64,000 nucleotides of DNA, from assembly GCA_964594125.1 (NCBI GenBank), contig CAZQLL010000020.1:1-64000 (forward strand). Direction: 5' to 3'. The DNA is from CAVRZJ01 sp964594125 (GTDB lineage: Bacteria; Acidobacteriota; Thermoanaerobaculia; Thermoanaerobaculales; Thermoanaerobaculaceae). Below the pieces are notes generated by a model, which had not been told where the DNA came from, ran no database searches, and was given only the letters and a program-made list of their open reading frames with translations. A program made the translations under genes and the position numbers. This document shows positions 25,786 to 34,713 of this stretch, in pieces (position 1 is the stretch's first letter; the number at the start of each line of letters is the position of its first letter).

Positions 25786-26688
25786 GTGGACCTCGCTCAG
25801 CACATCGAGTCCGAGCGCGCGGCGATCGACGCCGAGCTCGATCGCCTGCTGCCGCCGGCCGACGCGTGGCCGCCGCGGCTGCACGCGGCGATGCGCTACG
25901 CGGTGCTCGGCGGCGGCAAGCGCGTGCGCCCGATCCTCGTTCGGGCGGTGTGCCGCGCCGCCGGCGGCGACCCCGCGCTCGCGCTCGCTCCCGGGTGCGC
26001 GCTGGAGCTCGTCCACAGCTACTCGCTGGTGCACGACGACCTGCCGGCGCTCGACGACGACACGCTGCGGCGCGGCCGGCCGACCGTGCACGTCGCCTGG
26101 GGCGAGGCGCTCGCGATCATGGTCGGCGACGCCCTCCTCACGGAGGGGTTCGCGGTGCTTGCGCGCCACCCCGAGGGCGCGGCGCACGCCGCGCTGCGCG
26201 CCGAGGCGTGCACGCTGGTCGCCGCCGCGATCGGCTCCCGGGGGATGGTCGGAGGCCAGGTCGAGGACCTCGAGGCGACCGGCGCCGACGCGGCGGGCGC
26301 GGCGGGCGCCGCCGCGCGCCTCGATCGCATCCACCGCGCGAAGACCGGGGCGCTGATAGCCGCCGCGGTCGAGCTGGGCGCCCTCATCGCGGGCGCCGCC
26401 GGCGAACGGCGGCGCGCCTGGCGGGAGCTCGGCGAGCGCCTCGGCCTGCTCTTCCAGATCGCCGATGATATCCTCGACGTGACCGGCACGGCGGCGAGCC
26501 TCGGCAAGAGCCCGGGCAAGGACGCGGCGGCCGGGAAGCTCACGTACCCGGCGGTGCACGGCCTGACGGCCGCCCGCCGGCGTCTGGAGGCGCTCGCGGG
26601 CGAGCTCGCCGCCGCCGCGCGCGCTCTCGCGGGAGAGAACGGGGTGCTCACGGCGATCGTCGATTACGTTGCCCGGCGGGAGCGGTAG
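25786..26688 (+). CDS. ispA: polyprenyl (farnesyl/geranylgeranyl) diphosphate synthase
   Basis: A 300-aa trans-isoprenyl diphosphate synthase. The first Asp-rich motif is HDDLPALDDD and the second is QIADDILDVTG; GGGKRVRP binds IPP, and the KTGALI motif is present. It condenses IPP with allylic diphosphates. Residues before the first DDxxD suggest short-chain products (farnesyl or geranylgeranyl); the exact chain length is not certain. GTG start, directly after xseB. Next to dxs, as is common. Confidence 0.88.
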   Translation: MDLAQHIESERAAIDAELDRLLPPADAWPPRLHAAMRYAVLGGGKRVRPILVRAVCRAAGGDPALALAPGCALELVHSYSLVHDDLPALDDDTLRRGRPTVHVAWGEALAIMVGDALLTEGFAVLARHPEGAAHAALRAEACTLVAAAIGSRGMVGGQVEDLEATGADAAGAAGAAARLDRIHRAKTGALIAAAVELGALIAGAAGERRRAWRELGERLGLLFQIADDILDVTGTAASLGKSPGKDAAAGKLTYPAVHGLTAARRRLEALAGELAAAARALAGENGVLTAIVDYVARRER

Positions 26689-26695
26689 GGCGCAG

Positions 26696-28624
26696 GTGGG
26701 GCTGCTCGAACGCATCAGCTCGCCCGCGGACCTCCGCCAGCTCCCGGAGGAGCTGCTCCCCGAGCTCGCCGCGGAGCTGCGCCGGTTCCTCGTTTCCTCG
26801 GTGTCGGCGACCGGCGGCCACCTCGCCTCGGGGCTCGGCGCGGTCGAGCTGACGATCGCGCTGCACTACGCGTTCGACACGCCGCGCGACCAGATCGTCT
26901 GGGACGTCGGCCACCAGTGCTACCCGCACAAGGTGCTCACCGGCCGCCGCGACCGCTTCCGCACGCTGCGCGCCTACGGCGGCCTTTCCGGCTTCCTGCG
27001 GCGCGAGGAGAGCGAGTACGACGCCTTCAACGCCGGCCACGCCTCGACGTCGATCTCTGCGGCGCTCGGCATGGCGGTGGCGCGCGATCAGCGCGGCGAG
27101 TCGCACCGCATCGTGGCGGTGATTGGCGACGGCGCGCTCACCGGCGGCATGGCGATGGAGGGGCTCAATCAGGCAGGCTATCTCGGCCGCCGCCTGATGA
27201 TCATCCTCAACGACAACGAGATGTCGATCTCGCCCAACGTCGGCGCGCTGCACGGGTACCTCAACCGCATCCTGCACGGGCAGCCGTACCGGCGCCTCAA
27301 GGACGACATCGAGCACCTCCTGCTCGGCATCCCCAAGGTCGGCGAGCCGATGCTCAAGCTCGCCAAGCAGGCCGAGCAGATGGCCAAGCATCTGCTGGTA
27401 CCCGGCGTCCTCTTCGAGGAGCTCGGGTTCGAGTACGCCGGACCGATCAACGGCCACTCGCTGCCGCAGCTCGTCGCGGCGCTCAGGCAGTGGCGCGACC
27501 ACAAGCACCCGGTGCTGCTGCACGTGGTGACGCGCAAGGGCAAGGGGTGGGAGCCGGCGGAGGCCGATCCGGTGTTCTGGCACGGCGCCACGCCGTTCTC
27601 CGCCGAGACCGGCGAGCTCGCGCCCGCCAGGGGCGGGCCGCCTTCGTACACCAGGGTGTTCTCGCGGGCGCTGGTCGAGCTGGCGCACGCCGACGAGCGC
27701 GTCGTCGCGATCACCGCCGCGATGCCAGAGGGCACCGGGCTCGACGCCTTCGCGAAGGAGTTCCCGAGGCGCTGCTTCGACGTCGGCATCTGCGAGCAGC
27801 ACGCGGTGACGTTCGCCGCCGGCATGGCGACGCGCGGCCTGCGGCCGGTGGTGGCGATCTACTCGACGTTCCTGCAGCGCGCCTTTGACCAGATCTTCCA
27901 CGACGTCTGCCTGATGCGGCTGCCCGTGGTGTTCGCGCTCGACCGCGGCGGCCTGGTCGGAAACGACGGCCCGACCCACCACGGCGTCTTCGACCTCTCC
28001 TACCTGCGGGTGCTGCCGGACCTCGTGGTGATGGCGCCGAAGGACGAGGACGAGCTGCGCCACATGCTCGCCACCGCGCTCGCGGCGCCGCTCCCGGCGG
28101 CGCTGCGCTACCCGCGCGGCGCCGGCTACGGCGTCGCCACGGAGGGGCCGCCGCGGGTGCTGCCGGTCGGCAAGGCCGAGGTGCTGCGCCGGGGACCCGA
28201 CGGGTATGTGTGGGCGATCGGCACGATGGCGACCGAGGCGCTGCGCGCTGCACAGCGCCTCGCCGCCGAGGGCGGTCCCGATCTGACGGTGGTCAACGCC
28301 CGCTTCGTCAAGCCGCTCGATGTCGAGCTGCTCGCCGCCCAGGCGCGGCCCGGCGTCCGCTTTCTCACGGTCGAGGAGAACGCGCTCGCCGGCGGGTTCG
28401 GCGCCGCCGTGCTCGAGGCGATCGCAGCGCTCGGCGTCGCGGGCGTCCACATCGAGCGCCTCGGCGTGCCCGACGAGTACCAGCCGCACGGCGGGCAGGA
28501 CATCCTGCGCGCCCGCCTCGATCTCGACGTCGAGGGGATCGTGCGGCGGGCGCGGGCGTTTTTTCCCGTCGCCGAGGCCGGCGTGCGGCGTCTGGCGCGT
28601 CCGCGGCCGGCGCCCTCGGCATGA
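26696..28624 (+). CDS. dxs: 1-deoxy-D-xylulose-5-phosphate synthase
   Basis: A 642-aa thiamine-diphosphate enzyme, the first step of the MEP isoprenoid pathway (pyruvate + glyceraldehyde 3-phosphate). Signatures: GGHLASGLGAVELTIALHY, WDVGHQCYPHK, GDGALTGGMAMEGLN (ThDP/Mg2+ motif), GICEQHAVTFAAG, LDRGGLVGNDGPTHHG. Full family length. A GTG start fits the DXS N-terminus (LLERISSPADL). It begins 8 bp after ispA and its stop overlaps the next glycosyltransferase start (ATGA). Confidence 0.95.
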   Translation: MGLLERISSPADLRQLPEELLPELAAELRRFLVSSVSATGGHLASGLGAVELTIALHYAFDTPRDQIVWDVGHQCYPHKVLTGRRDRFRTLRAYGGLSGFLRREESEYDAFNAGHASTSISAALGMAVARDQRGESHRIVAVIGDGALTGGMAMEGLNQAGYLGRRLMIILNDNEMSISPNVGALHGYLNRILHGQPYRRLKDDIEHLLLGIPKVGEPMLKLAKQAEQMAKHLLVPGVLFEELGFEYAGPINGHSLPQLVAALRQWRDHKHPVLLHVVTRKGKGWEPAEADPVFWHGATPFSAETGELAPARGGPPSYTRVFSRALVELAHADERVVAITAAMPEGTGLDAFAKEFPRRCFDVGICEQHAVTFAAGMATRGLRPVVAIYSTFLQRAFDQIFHDVCLMRLPVVFALDRGGLVGNDGPTHHGVFDLSYLRVLPDLVVMAPKDEDELRHMLATALAAPLPAALRYPRGAGYGVATEGPPRVLPVGKAEVLRRGPDGYVWAIGTMATEALRAAQRLAAEGGPDLTVVNARFVKPLDVELLAAQARPGVRFLTVEENALAGGFGAAVLEAIAALGVAGVHIERLGVPDEYQPHGGQDILRARLDLDVEGIVRRARAFFPVAEAGVRRLARPRPAPSA

Positions 28625-29784
28625 GGCCGCTCTCCATCCTCGTCTGTCTGACGTACTACCTGCCGCACCGCACCGGTCTGACGCTGCACGCCGCCCGCCT
28701 GGCGCGCGAGCTGGCGGCGCGGGGACACCTCGTCACCGTGCTGTCGGCGCGCTTCCGCCGCGATCTGGCGAGCGACGAGACGATCGCCGGCGTGCGCGTC
28801 GTCCGCCTCGCCGCACCGCTGCGCCTGAGCCGGGGCGTGCTGGCGCCCGCCTACCCGCGCGCCCTCGGCAGGCTCCTCTGCGGCGCCGACGTCGTGCACG
28901 TGCACTCGCCGTTGCCCGAGGCGGCGCTGGTGGCGTGGCGGGCGCGCCGCGCCGGCGTGCCGCTGGTGATCACCCACCACGGCGACGTCGTGCTCCCGCG
29001 CGGCCCGGCAAACCGCGCCGCCGAGCTGGCGATGCGCGCCTCGTTCGCCGCGGCGGCGCGCCGCGCCGCCGCGCTCGTCGCCTACAGCGACGACTATGCC
29101 GCGCACTCGGAATGGCTGCGCCCGCACGCGGCGAAGACGACGGCGATCCTGCCGCCGATCGAGATCCCGCTGCCGGCTCCGGAACGCGTTGCGGCGCTGC
29201 GCCGGCGCCTGGGTGTCGCCGGGCGGAGACTGATCGGGTTCGCCGGCCGCTTCGTCGAGGAGAAGCGGCCGGACGTGCTGCTGCGCGCCCTGCCGGCGGT
29301 CGCGCGCGAGCACCCAACAGCGACCGCCGTCTTCGCCGGGCAGCGGCAGGTCGGCTACGAGCGCTTCTACGATCGCCATCGCGAGCTGGTGGCGGCGTCC
29401 GGCGACCGGGTGCGATTCGCCGGGCTCATCGACGACCCCGAGGAGCTCGCCGCGTTCTACGCCGCCTGCGATGTCCTCGCCCTGCCATCGCAGACCGAGT
29501 GCTTCGGGCTTGTGCAGGCGGAGGCGATGCTGTGCGGCACGCCCGTGGTCGCCTCCGACATCCCTGGCGCGCGCGTGCCGGTGCGCCTGACCGGCATGGG
29601 ACGGCTGGTGCCGCCGCGCGATCCCGCGGCGCTCGCCGCCGCGCTCGCCGACATCCTGTGCGCCCCGGAGCGCTGCCGCCGGCCCCGCGCGGAGATCGCC
29701 GCCGTCTTCTCGCTCGCGCGCACCGTCGACGCCTGCGAGGCGGTGCTGGAGGATGCGGCGGCGCAGGGGCATCGCGCGGCATGA
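28621..29784 (+). CDS. GT4 family glycosyltransferase
   Basis: A 387-aa GT-B enzyme: N-terminal CLTYYLPHRTGLTLHAARL, central GFAGRFVEEKRPDVLL, and the donor-binding region SQTECFGLVQAEAMLCGTPV (E-x7-E). Such proteins transfer a nucleotide-activated sugar to lipid or polysaccharide. The N-terminal phrase with HHGDVVLPRG resembles phosphatidylinositol-mannosyl or glucosyltransferase-type enzymes. Start and stop both overlap neighbours as ATGA, so it is coupled to dxs upstream and the methyltransferase downstream. Confidence 0.85.
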   Translation: MRPLSILVCLTYYLPHRTGLTLHAARLARELAARGHLVTVLSARFRRDLASDETIAGVRVVRLAAPLRLSRGVLAPAYPRALGRLLCGADVVHVHSPLPEAALVAWRARRAGVPLVITHHGDVVLPRGPANRAAELAMRASFAAAARRAAALVAYSDDYAAHSEWLRPHAAKTTAILPPIEIPLPAPERVAALRRRLGVAGRRLIGFAGRFVEEKRPDVLLRALPAVAREHPTATAVFAGQRQVGYERFYDRHRELVAASGDRVRFAGLIDDPEELAAFYAACDVLALPSQTECFGLVQAEAMLCGTPVVASDIPGARVPVRLTGMGRLVPPRDPAALAAALADILCAPERCRRPRAEIAAVFSLARTVDACEAVLEDAAAQGHRAA

Positions 29785-30767
29785 GGCGCCGTATGCGCCG
29801 GGGGGTTCAGTTTACCGGGAGGGCCGCCACCTCCGCCGGCCCGGGCGGCGAGCGGGAGGGTGGCCGCGCCGGCGAGGGCGCCCGCGCTCCCGGGTGCGGG
29901 GGGGATGCGTCGAGCGTCGTGGAGCGCGAGCGGCTGGTGCTCGCGCTCGCGGGCGGCGAGGCCGACCCGGCCTACCGGCGGCGCGCCGCCTGGACGCTTG
30001 CGCGCCTCGCGCCGCCGGCGGGCGCGCGCGTGCTCGAGGTCGGCATGGGCGCCGGCTCGCTGCTGCTGCTGCTCGCACGGCTGCACGACGTGCGGGCGGT
30101 CGGCGTCGACGTCGAGCTCGCGCGCGTGCTGCTCGCCCGCCGCAGCGGCTACCGTGGCGCCGCCGTGGTGGCCGACGCCGCCGCCCTGCCGTTCGCCGAC
30201 GGGTCGTTCCCGCGCGCCCTCGCGTGCGAGGTGCTCGAGCACCTCGCCGACGACCGCGCGGCGCTCGCCGAGCTGCGGCGGGTGACGGCGCCGGGCGGCC
30301 GCCTCGCGATCACCGTGCCGCACGCCCGCTACCCCGCGAGCTGGGATCCGCTCGCGTGGGCGCTCGAGCGGCTCGGCGTCCAGCCGCCGCGGAGCGGCTT
30401 CTACGTCGGGATCTGGTACGGCCACCGCCGGCTGTACACCCGCGACGGCCTGCGCGCCGTGGCCACCGCGGCGGGGTGGGGGATCGTCGAGGACGCGCTG
30501 CTGGCGCGCGGCGCGTTTCCGTTCGCCCACTTCCTGCTCTACGGCGTCGGCAAGCGCCTGCTCGACGCGGGGCTGGCGGGCCGCGGCGCCGCTGCCGTCG
30601 GTCGCACCGCCGAGCCGGCGCCGCTGCCGCCCGCGCTCCACCCGCTGGGTGCGGCGATCCGCGTGCTGCGCGCGTGCGACGCGCGCGCCGAGCGGCGCGC
30701 CACGCCCGCGTCGCCGGCGGTCATCGTCGCGGCGTTGCTGGAGGGGAGGTCTCGCGCTAATCGTTGA
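29781..30767 (+). CDS. class I SAM-dependent methyltransferase
   Basis: A methyltransferase with motif I VLEVGMGAGSLLLLLA, acidic residue after strand 2 (AVGVDVE), motif post II VVADAAALPFADGSF and EVLEHLADD. The last part (SWDPLAWALERLG, YGHRRLYTR) is typical of Methyltransf_11-type enzymes near glycan genes. The ATG at 29781 overlaps the preceding stop, but the first about 45 residues are Arg/Gly/Ala-rich and include the 23-bp repeat at 29871-29893; the true start could be the GTG near 29919, at VVERERLVLAL. Probably modifies a lipid or glycan. Confidence 0.8.
   Translation: MRRRMRRGVQFTGRAATSAGPGGEREGGRAGEGARAPGCGGDASSVVERERLVLALAGGEADPAYRRRAAWTLARLAPPAGARVLEVGMGAGSLLLLLARLHDVRAVGVDVELARVLLARRSGYRGAAVVADAAALPFADGSFPRALACEVLEHLADDRAALAELRRVTAPGGRLAITVPHARYPASWDPLAWALERLGVQPPRSGFYVGIWYGHRRLYTRDGLRAVATAAGWGIVEDALLARGAFPFAHFLLYGVGKRLLDAGLAGRGAAAVGRTAEPAPLPPALHPLGAAIRVLRACDARAERRATPASPAVIVAALLEGRSRANR
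29871..29893. repeat. 23-bp repeat shared with 8716-8738
   Basis: The 23 bp beginning GGCGAGGGCGCCCGCGCTCC are identical to 8716-8738, about 21 kb away. Both copies lie in doubtful N-terminal extensions of genes. The centre GGGCGCCC is a palindrome. Confidence 0.5.
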
Positions 30768-30910
30768 GGGGAGGTCTCGCGACCTCCCCTCGCCCGCGAA
30801 GTGAATTCGCGGGCTTCACCCCACCGCGCCGGCGGCCCTGCCGGGCCGCCGGACCGCCACAGAACAGCGTTGGCGCAGCAGGAGGGGAGGTCTCGCGATC
30901 TCCCCTCGGT
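30741..30910. repeat. multi-hairpin dispersed element, copy B
   Basis: A partial arm (GAGGGGAGGTCTCGCG at 30741) precedes the full element. Arm 1: GAGGGGAGGT / ACCTCCCCTC (30766-30791). Arm 2: GCCCGCGAA / TTCGCGGGC (30792-30814). Conserved block CTTCACCCCACCGCGCC, then arm 3 GGCGGCCC-TGCC-GGGCCGCC (30831-30850). A fourth hairpin repeats arm 1 near the end (30882-30907). Arms 1 and 3 are conserved in sequence with copy A; arm 2 is conserved in shape only (different bases, still paired), which suggests selection on structure. It lies between the methyltransferase and adk, whose stops face each other. Confidence 0.7.
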
Positions 30911-30925
30911 GCCGGGGCGAGGGGC

Positions 30926-31591
30926 TCAGCGGGCCGCGGCGGCGAGGCCGGCGAGGATCGCGGCCTTCACTTCGTCGATGCCGCGCGTGCCGTCGACCTT
31001 GACGTATGCCGGCGCATCGGCCGCGCCGCTCGCCGCCAGCTTCCCGTAGAACGAGGCCAGCACCTCGGTCTGGGCGTGGTACGCCTGCAGGCGCCGGCGG
31101 ACGGTCTCCTCGCGGTCGTCGTCGCGCTGCACCAGCGGCTCGCCGGTGACGTCGTCCTTACCCTCCACCTTCGGGGGGTTGAAGATGACGTGGTAGGTCC
31201 GCCCGGAGGGCAGGTGCGCACGGCGGCCGGACATCCGCCTGACGATCTCGTCGTCGGGCACCTCGATCTCGACGATCGCGTCGATCGCGACGCCGGCGGC
31301 GCGCGTCGCCTCCGCCTGCGGCAGCGTGCGCGGGAACCCGTCGAACAGGAACCCGTTGGCGCAGTCCTCTTGAGCGATGCGCTCCTTGACCAGGCCGATA
31401 ATGATGTCGTCCGAGACGAGGGCGCCGGAGTCCATCACCGCCTTCGCCTTGCGCCCGAGCTCGCTGCCGGCCGCCACCGCGGCGCGCAGCATGTCGCCGG
31501 TCGAGATCTGCGGGATGCCGAAGCGCTCGCAGATGAACTTCGCCTGGGTTCCCTTGCCGGCGCCCGGGGGTCCGAGAAGGATCAGCCTCAT
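30926..31591 (-). CDS. adk: adenylate kinase
   Basis: A 221-aa adenylate kinase (ATP + AMP to 2 ADP). P-loop LLGPPGAGKGTQA, AMP-binding STGDMLRAAV, and the DGFPRTLPQAE motif are intact. It has a long-type LID (GRRAHLPSGRTYHVIFNPPK ... DDVTGEPLVQRDDD) without the zinc cysteines. GAAGGGAGAA precedes the ATG. A TACAAT -10 box (31636-31641) and a GTGAA-N4-TTCAC palindrome lie upstream. Confidence 0.95.
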   Translation of the reverse strand: MRLILLGPPGAGKGTQAKFICERFGIPQISTGDMLRAAVAAGSELGRKAKAVMDSGALVSDDIIIGLVKERIAQEDCANGFLFDGFPRTLPQAEATRAAGVAIDAIVEIEVPDDEIVRRMSGRRAHLPSGRTYHVIFNPPKVEGKDDVTGEPLVQRDDDREETVRRRLQAYHAQTEVLASFYGKLAASGAADAPAYVKVDGTRGIDEVKAAILAGLAAAAR

Positions 31592-31607
31592 GCCGTTCTC
31601 CCTTCCT

Positions 31608-31641
31608 TGTGAAGCCGTTCACTCCCCCCGCGCGGATTGTA
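31608..31641 (-). promoter_or_regulatory. adk promoter -10 and TGTGA-N6-TCAC palindrome
   Basis: On the minus strand a TACAAT -10 (31641-31636) is followed by GTGAACGGCTTCAC (31622-31609), which on the plus strand reads TGTGAAGCCGTTCACT. The palindrome starts about 7 nt after the expected transcript start and ends 17 bp before the ATG. The hydrogenase operon has a similar palindrome in the same relative position, so this may be a CRP/FNR-family operator or a hairpin in the mRNA leader. Confidence 0.4.
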
Positions 31642-31762
31642 GCGCAGGCGACAGGGGCCGGCAGCGACCGCCTACGACCGGCGGATCGCAGCGCCACCGC
31701 ATGACCTGCGGCTGGCGGAGGCGCCCCGCCCGCAGGGCCGGCATGCCTTGCGCCGTCGACTG

Positions 31763-32569
31763 TCAGCCTTCGGCGGTTCTGCGCAGCAGCGCGAGGATCA
31801 TGTTCTTCTTGGAGAAGTCGCCGCGGGAGACGTAGGTCATCCACCCCTCGCGGCCGAGCAGGCGGGCGCGGATGGCGCCGGGCGGCAGGCCCTGCTCCGC
31901 GAGGGCGCGGGCGCGCTCGGCGAGCCCTTCCCAGAACGCGATCTTGGTGCGGATCGCGCGCTGCGGGTCGTGCACCACGCCCGCGTGCGCGCACAGCAGC
32001 AGGCACGGCGCGAGCGCGAGGACGCGGCGCAGCGACTCGATGTGCCGCCAGACGTCCTCGACCAGGCGGGTGTAGGTGACGCGCTCATGAATGAACAGGT
32101 CGCCGGTGAACGCCCACCCCTGCTGCGGCTCGAACAGACACACGTGGTCGGGCGCATGCCCGGGCGTCGGCACCACCTCGAAGCGGTACGCGCCGGAGTC
32201 GACGACCGTGGGCATCGGATCCACTGTCGCGTTCTCGGGCTGCCCCCATACCAGCGCGCGGTACAGCGGCAGGCGGTAGAAGTCGGCGAGACGCGCGAGG
32301 GAGGCGGCCGGCGCCAGTATCCGGACGCCGAATTCGCGTGCCAGCGCGCCGTTGGCGCCGGTGTGGTCCTCGTGGTAGTGGGTGTTGAGCACCAGGCGCG
32401 GCGGTCTTTGCCGGAGCCAGGCGACGAGCTCGCGCGCGGTCGCCGGCGGCCCGTTGTCGATCAGGACGCCGTCGACGAGGTAGGCGCACACGGAGTAGAG
32501 TGCCCGTCCGGCGAAGGTGCGGGCGAGGCGGATGCGGGTGATCGGGCCGTGGTCGAAGGCTGTGAGCAC
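31763..32569 (-). CDS. MBL-fold metallo-hydrolase
   Basis: A 268-aa metallo-beta-lactamase-fold enzyme with the metal motif THYHEDHTG (HxHxDH), a GHAPDHV loop and GDLFIH (metal Asp). It has the C-terminal helix extension of glyoxalase-II/hydrolase type proteins. There is no signal peptide with the GTG start at 32569 (MLTAFDHGPITRI...); upstream sequence is low-complexity. The substrate is unknown; a thioester or lactone hydrolase is possible. It is transcribed in the same direction as adk and divergent from the epimerase-like gene. Confidence 0.78.
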   Translation of the reverse strand: MLTAFDHGPITRIRLARTFAGRALYSVCAYLVDGVLIDNGPPATARELVAWLRQRPPRLVLNTHYHEDHTGANGALAREFGVRILAPAASLARLADFYRLPLYRALVWGQPENATVDPMPTVVDSGAYRFEVVPTPGHAPDHVCLFEPQQGWAFTGDLFIHERVTYTRLVEDVWRHIESLRRVLALAPCLLLCAHAGVVHDPQRAIRTKIAFWEGLAERARALAEQGLPPGAIRARLLGREGWMTYVSRGDFSKKNMILALLRRTAEG

Positions 32570-32787
32570 GGTACGTGCGCTCGCGGCGCGGCCCGAGTGT
32601 GACGCGCCGCGGCACGCGCTGCAAGGGCGCGCTCTCGCGCGGCGCGGCGCCGCCGCGGCGGCGGCGCCTGGCGGTGGGCTGCCCCGGCGCCGCGCGCGCC
32701 GGCTCGCGGCGTGCGGGAATCCGCGCCTCCATCCGGCGTTCTGGTGGGCACAGACGCGGCGCTCCTGGAGCGGCGCCGGAGGAAGAC

Positions 32788-33702
32788 ATGCGCGTGTTCG
32801 TGACGGGGGCTTCGGGGTTCGTCGGGTCGGCGGTGGCGAGGGCGCTCGCGCGCGCCGGGCACGAGGTGCACGGGCTGGTGCGCTCCGATGAGAAGGCGCG
32901 GGCGCTGGCAGCCGCCGAGGTCGCACCGGTGCGCGGCGCCATGGAGGCGCCCGACTCGTACCGAAAGGTCGCGCGGTCGTGCGAGGTGCTGGTGCACTGC
33001 GCAGCGGAGATGTCGGCCCGCTACCATGAGCTCGACCGGCTCACGGTGGAAACGCTGCTCGCCGCCGGCGGCGAGGCGGCTGCCCCCCGCCTGCTCGTCT
33101 ACACCTCCGGCGTCTGGGTGTACGGCCACCGTCCGGGCGAGCTCGTCGACGAGGCGTCCGTGCTCGCGCCGCCGGCGTTCGTGCTCCCGCGGGTGCAGAC
33201 CGAAAAGCGCGTGCTGGCCGCGAGCGGCGGCGGCGTGCGCGGCATCGTGATCCGCCCCGGGTGCGTCTATGGCGGCGCCGGGTCGCTGACCGGCGCCTGG
33301 TTCGCAAGCGCGCTCGACGAGGGCGCGGCGCGCATCGTCGGAGACGGCGCCTGCCGCTGGGCGATGGTGCACCACGAGGACCTCGCCGAGCTGTACGTAC
33401 GCGCCGCCGAGTCGCCGCTCGCCGGCGAGGCGATCAACGCCACCGACCGCAGCCGCTTCACCGTGCGCGAGTGCGCCGAGGCGGCGAGCCGCGCCGCCGG
33501 CGCGGGCGGCCGCGTCGCGGCGGTCGCCGTCGAGGAGGCGGCTCGCCATGTCGGTCCGATGGCCGAGTGCCTCGCCTACGACCAGCACGTCGACGCGCGC
33601 AAGGCGGTGCGCCTGCTCGGCTGGCAGCCGCGCCACGGCGGGTTCGCCGACGGCGCCGCGACCTTCTTCGCGGCGTGGCGCGCCGCGGCGGGGCGCCGAT
33701 AG
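32788..33702 (+). CDS. extended-SDR NAD-binding protein lacking the catalytic Tyr
   Basis: A 304-aa epimerase/dehydratase-like protein. The cofactor motif is VFVTGASGFVGSAVARAL, and YTSGVWVYG and IRPGCVYG match extended SDRs. The normal YxxxK is here VQTEK: the Lys is present but the Tyr is Val. It may bind NAD(P) without the usual oxidoreductase chemistry, or use another residue. The ATG follows GGAGGAAG. It converges on the quinone-oxidoreductase gene. Confidence 0.75.
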   Translation: MRVFVTGASGFVGSAVARALARAGHEVHGLVRSDEKARALAAAEVAPVRGAMEAPDSYRKVARSCEVLVHCAAEMSARYHELDRLTVETLLAAGGEAAAPRLLVYTSGVWVYGHRPGELVDEASVLAPPAFVLPRVQTEKRVLAASGGGVRGIVIRPGCVYGGAGSLTGAWFASALDEGAARIVGDGACRWAMVHHEDLAELYVRAAESPLAGEAINATDRSRFTVRECAEAASRAAGAGGRVAAVAVEEAARHVGPMAECLAYDQHVDARKAVRLLGWQPRHGGFADGAATFFAAWRAAAGRR

Positions 33703-33710
33703 CGCGAGCG

Positions 33711-34691
33711 TCAGCGGACGCGCAGGACGACCTTGCCGAAGTGGCGCGAGGCCGCCATCACCCGGTGCGCCTCGGCGGCCTGCTCGAGCGGCAGCACGCG
33801 GTCGATCACCGGCCGCAGCCGATAGGCCGAGAGCAGGTCGCCGAAACGGTCGAGGAACGCGGCGACCAGGCCGCTCTTCTCCTCCGGCGAGCGCGAGCGC
33901 AGCGTCGAGCCGATGATCGACAGCCGGCGCGTCAGCAGCCCGCGCAGGTCGACCTCGGCGGCGCCGCCGCCCATCAGCGCGATCACCACCAGGCGGCCGC
34001 CGGTGGCCAACGCCGCCAGGTTGCGCTCGAGGTACGGCGCGCCGATCGCATCGAGCACCACGTCGACGCCGCGCCCGCCGGTCGCCTCGCGGGCCGCGGC
34101 CACGAAGTCGCCCGAGCGGTAGTTGACGGCGGCGTCGGCGCCCAGACCGAGGCAGCGCACGCACTTGTCGTCGGAGCCGGCGGTCACGACGACCGTGCCG
34201 CCGACCGCCTTGACGAGCGTGATCGCGGTGGTGCCGATGCCGCTGCCGCCGCCGTGCACCAGCACGCTGCCGCCGGCGCGCAGGCCGCCGAGCCGGAAGA
34301 CGGTGAGAAACACGGTGAGGAACGCCTCGGGGAACGCCGCCGCCTCCTCGAACGGCATGAGGTCGGGAACCGGCATCACGCACCCCGCCGGGGCGACCGC
34401 CTCCTCGGCGTAGCCGCCGCCGGCGAGCAGCGCCATCGCGCGGTCGCCGGGACGCCACCCGCGAACGCCGGGGCCGACCTCGACGACCTCGCCGGCGCAC
34501 TCCAGGCCGAGGATCTCAGAGGCGCCGGGCGGCGGCGGGTACTTGCCCTGCCGCTGCAGGAGGTCGGCGCGGTTGAGCGCGGTGGCGTGGACCACGAGGC
34601 GCAGCTCGTCGGCGCCGAGCGGCGGCGCCGGCACGTCGGCGATGCGCAGCACACTCTCGTCGCCGGGCTGGTCGAAGACGACGGCTCTCAC
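33711..34691 (-). CDS. NAD(P)H:quinone oxidoreductase, zinc-independent MDR family
   Basis: A 326-aa medium-chain dehydrogenase of the PIG3/QOR branch: N-terminal MRAVVFDQPGDESVLRI, ALNRADLLQRQGKYP (instead of the zinc Cys), NADPH motif VHGGGSGIGTTAI, and GLLTRRLSIIGSTLRSR. These enzymes reduce quinones or enones with NADPH. Full length. It lies convergent to the epimerase-like gene and 22 bp downstream of the UbiA-family gene, so probably cotranscribed with it. Confidence 0.88.
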   Translation of the reverse strand: MRAVVFDQPGDESVLRIADVPAPPLGADELRLVVHATALNRADLLQRQGKYPPPPGASEILGLECAGEVVEVGPGVRGWRPGDRAMALLAGGGYAEEAVAPAGCVMPVPDLMPFEEAAAFPEAFLTVFLTVFRLGGLRAGGSVLVHGGGSGIGTTAITLVKAVGGTVVVTAGSDDKCVRCLGLGADAAVNYRSGDFVAAAREATGGRGVDVVLDAIGAPYLERNLAALATGGRLVVIALMGGGAAEVDLRGLLTRRLSIIGSTLRSRSPEEKSGLVAAFLDRFGDLLSAYRLRPVIDRVLPLEQAAEAHRVMAASRHFGKVVLRVR

Positions 34692-34713
34692 CGTCTTTAG
34701 GCTAACACCGCGA

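Noticed and set aside
32595..32612. Second sigma-54 promoter candidate (GGCACGCGCTGC)
   Set aside because: GG and GC are 8 bp apart instead of 10.
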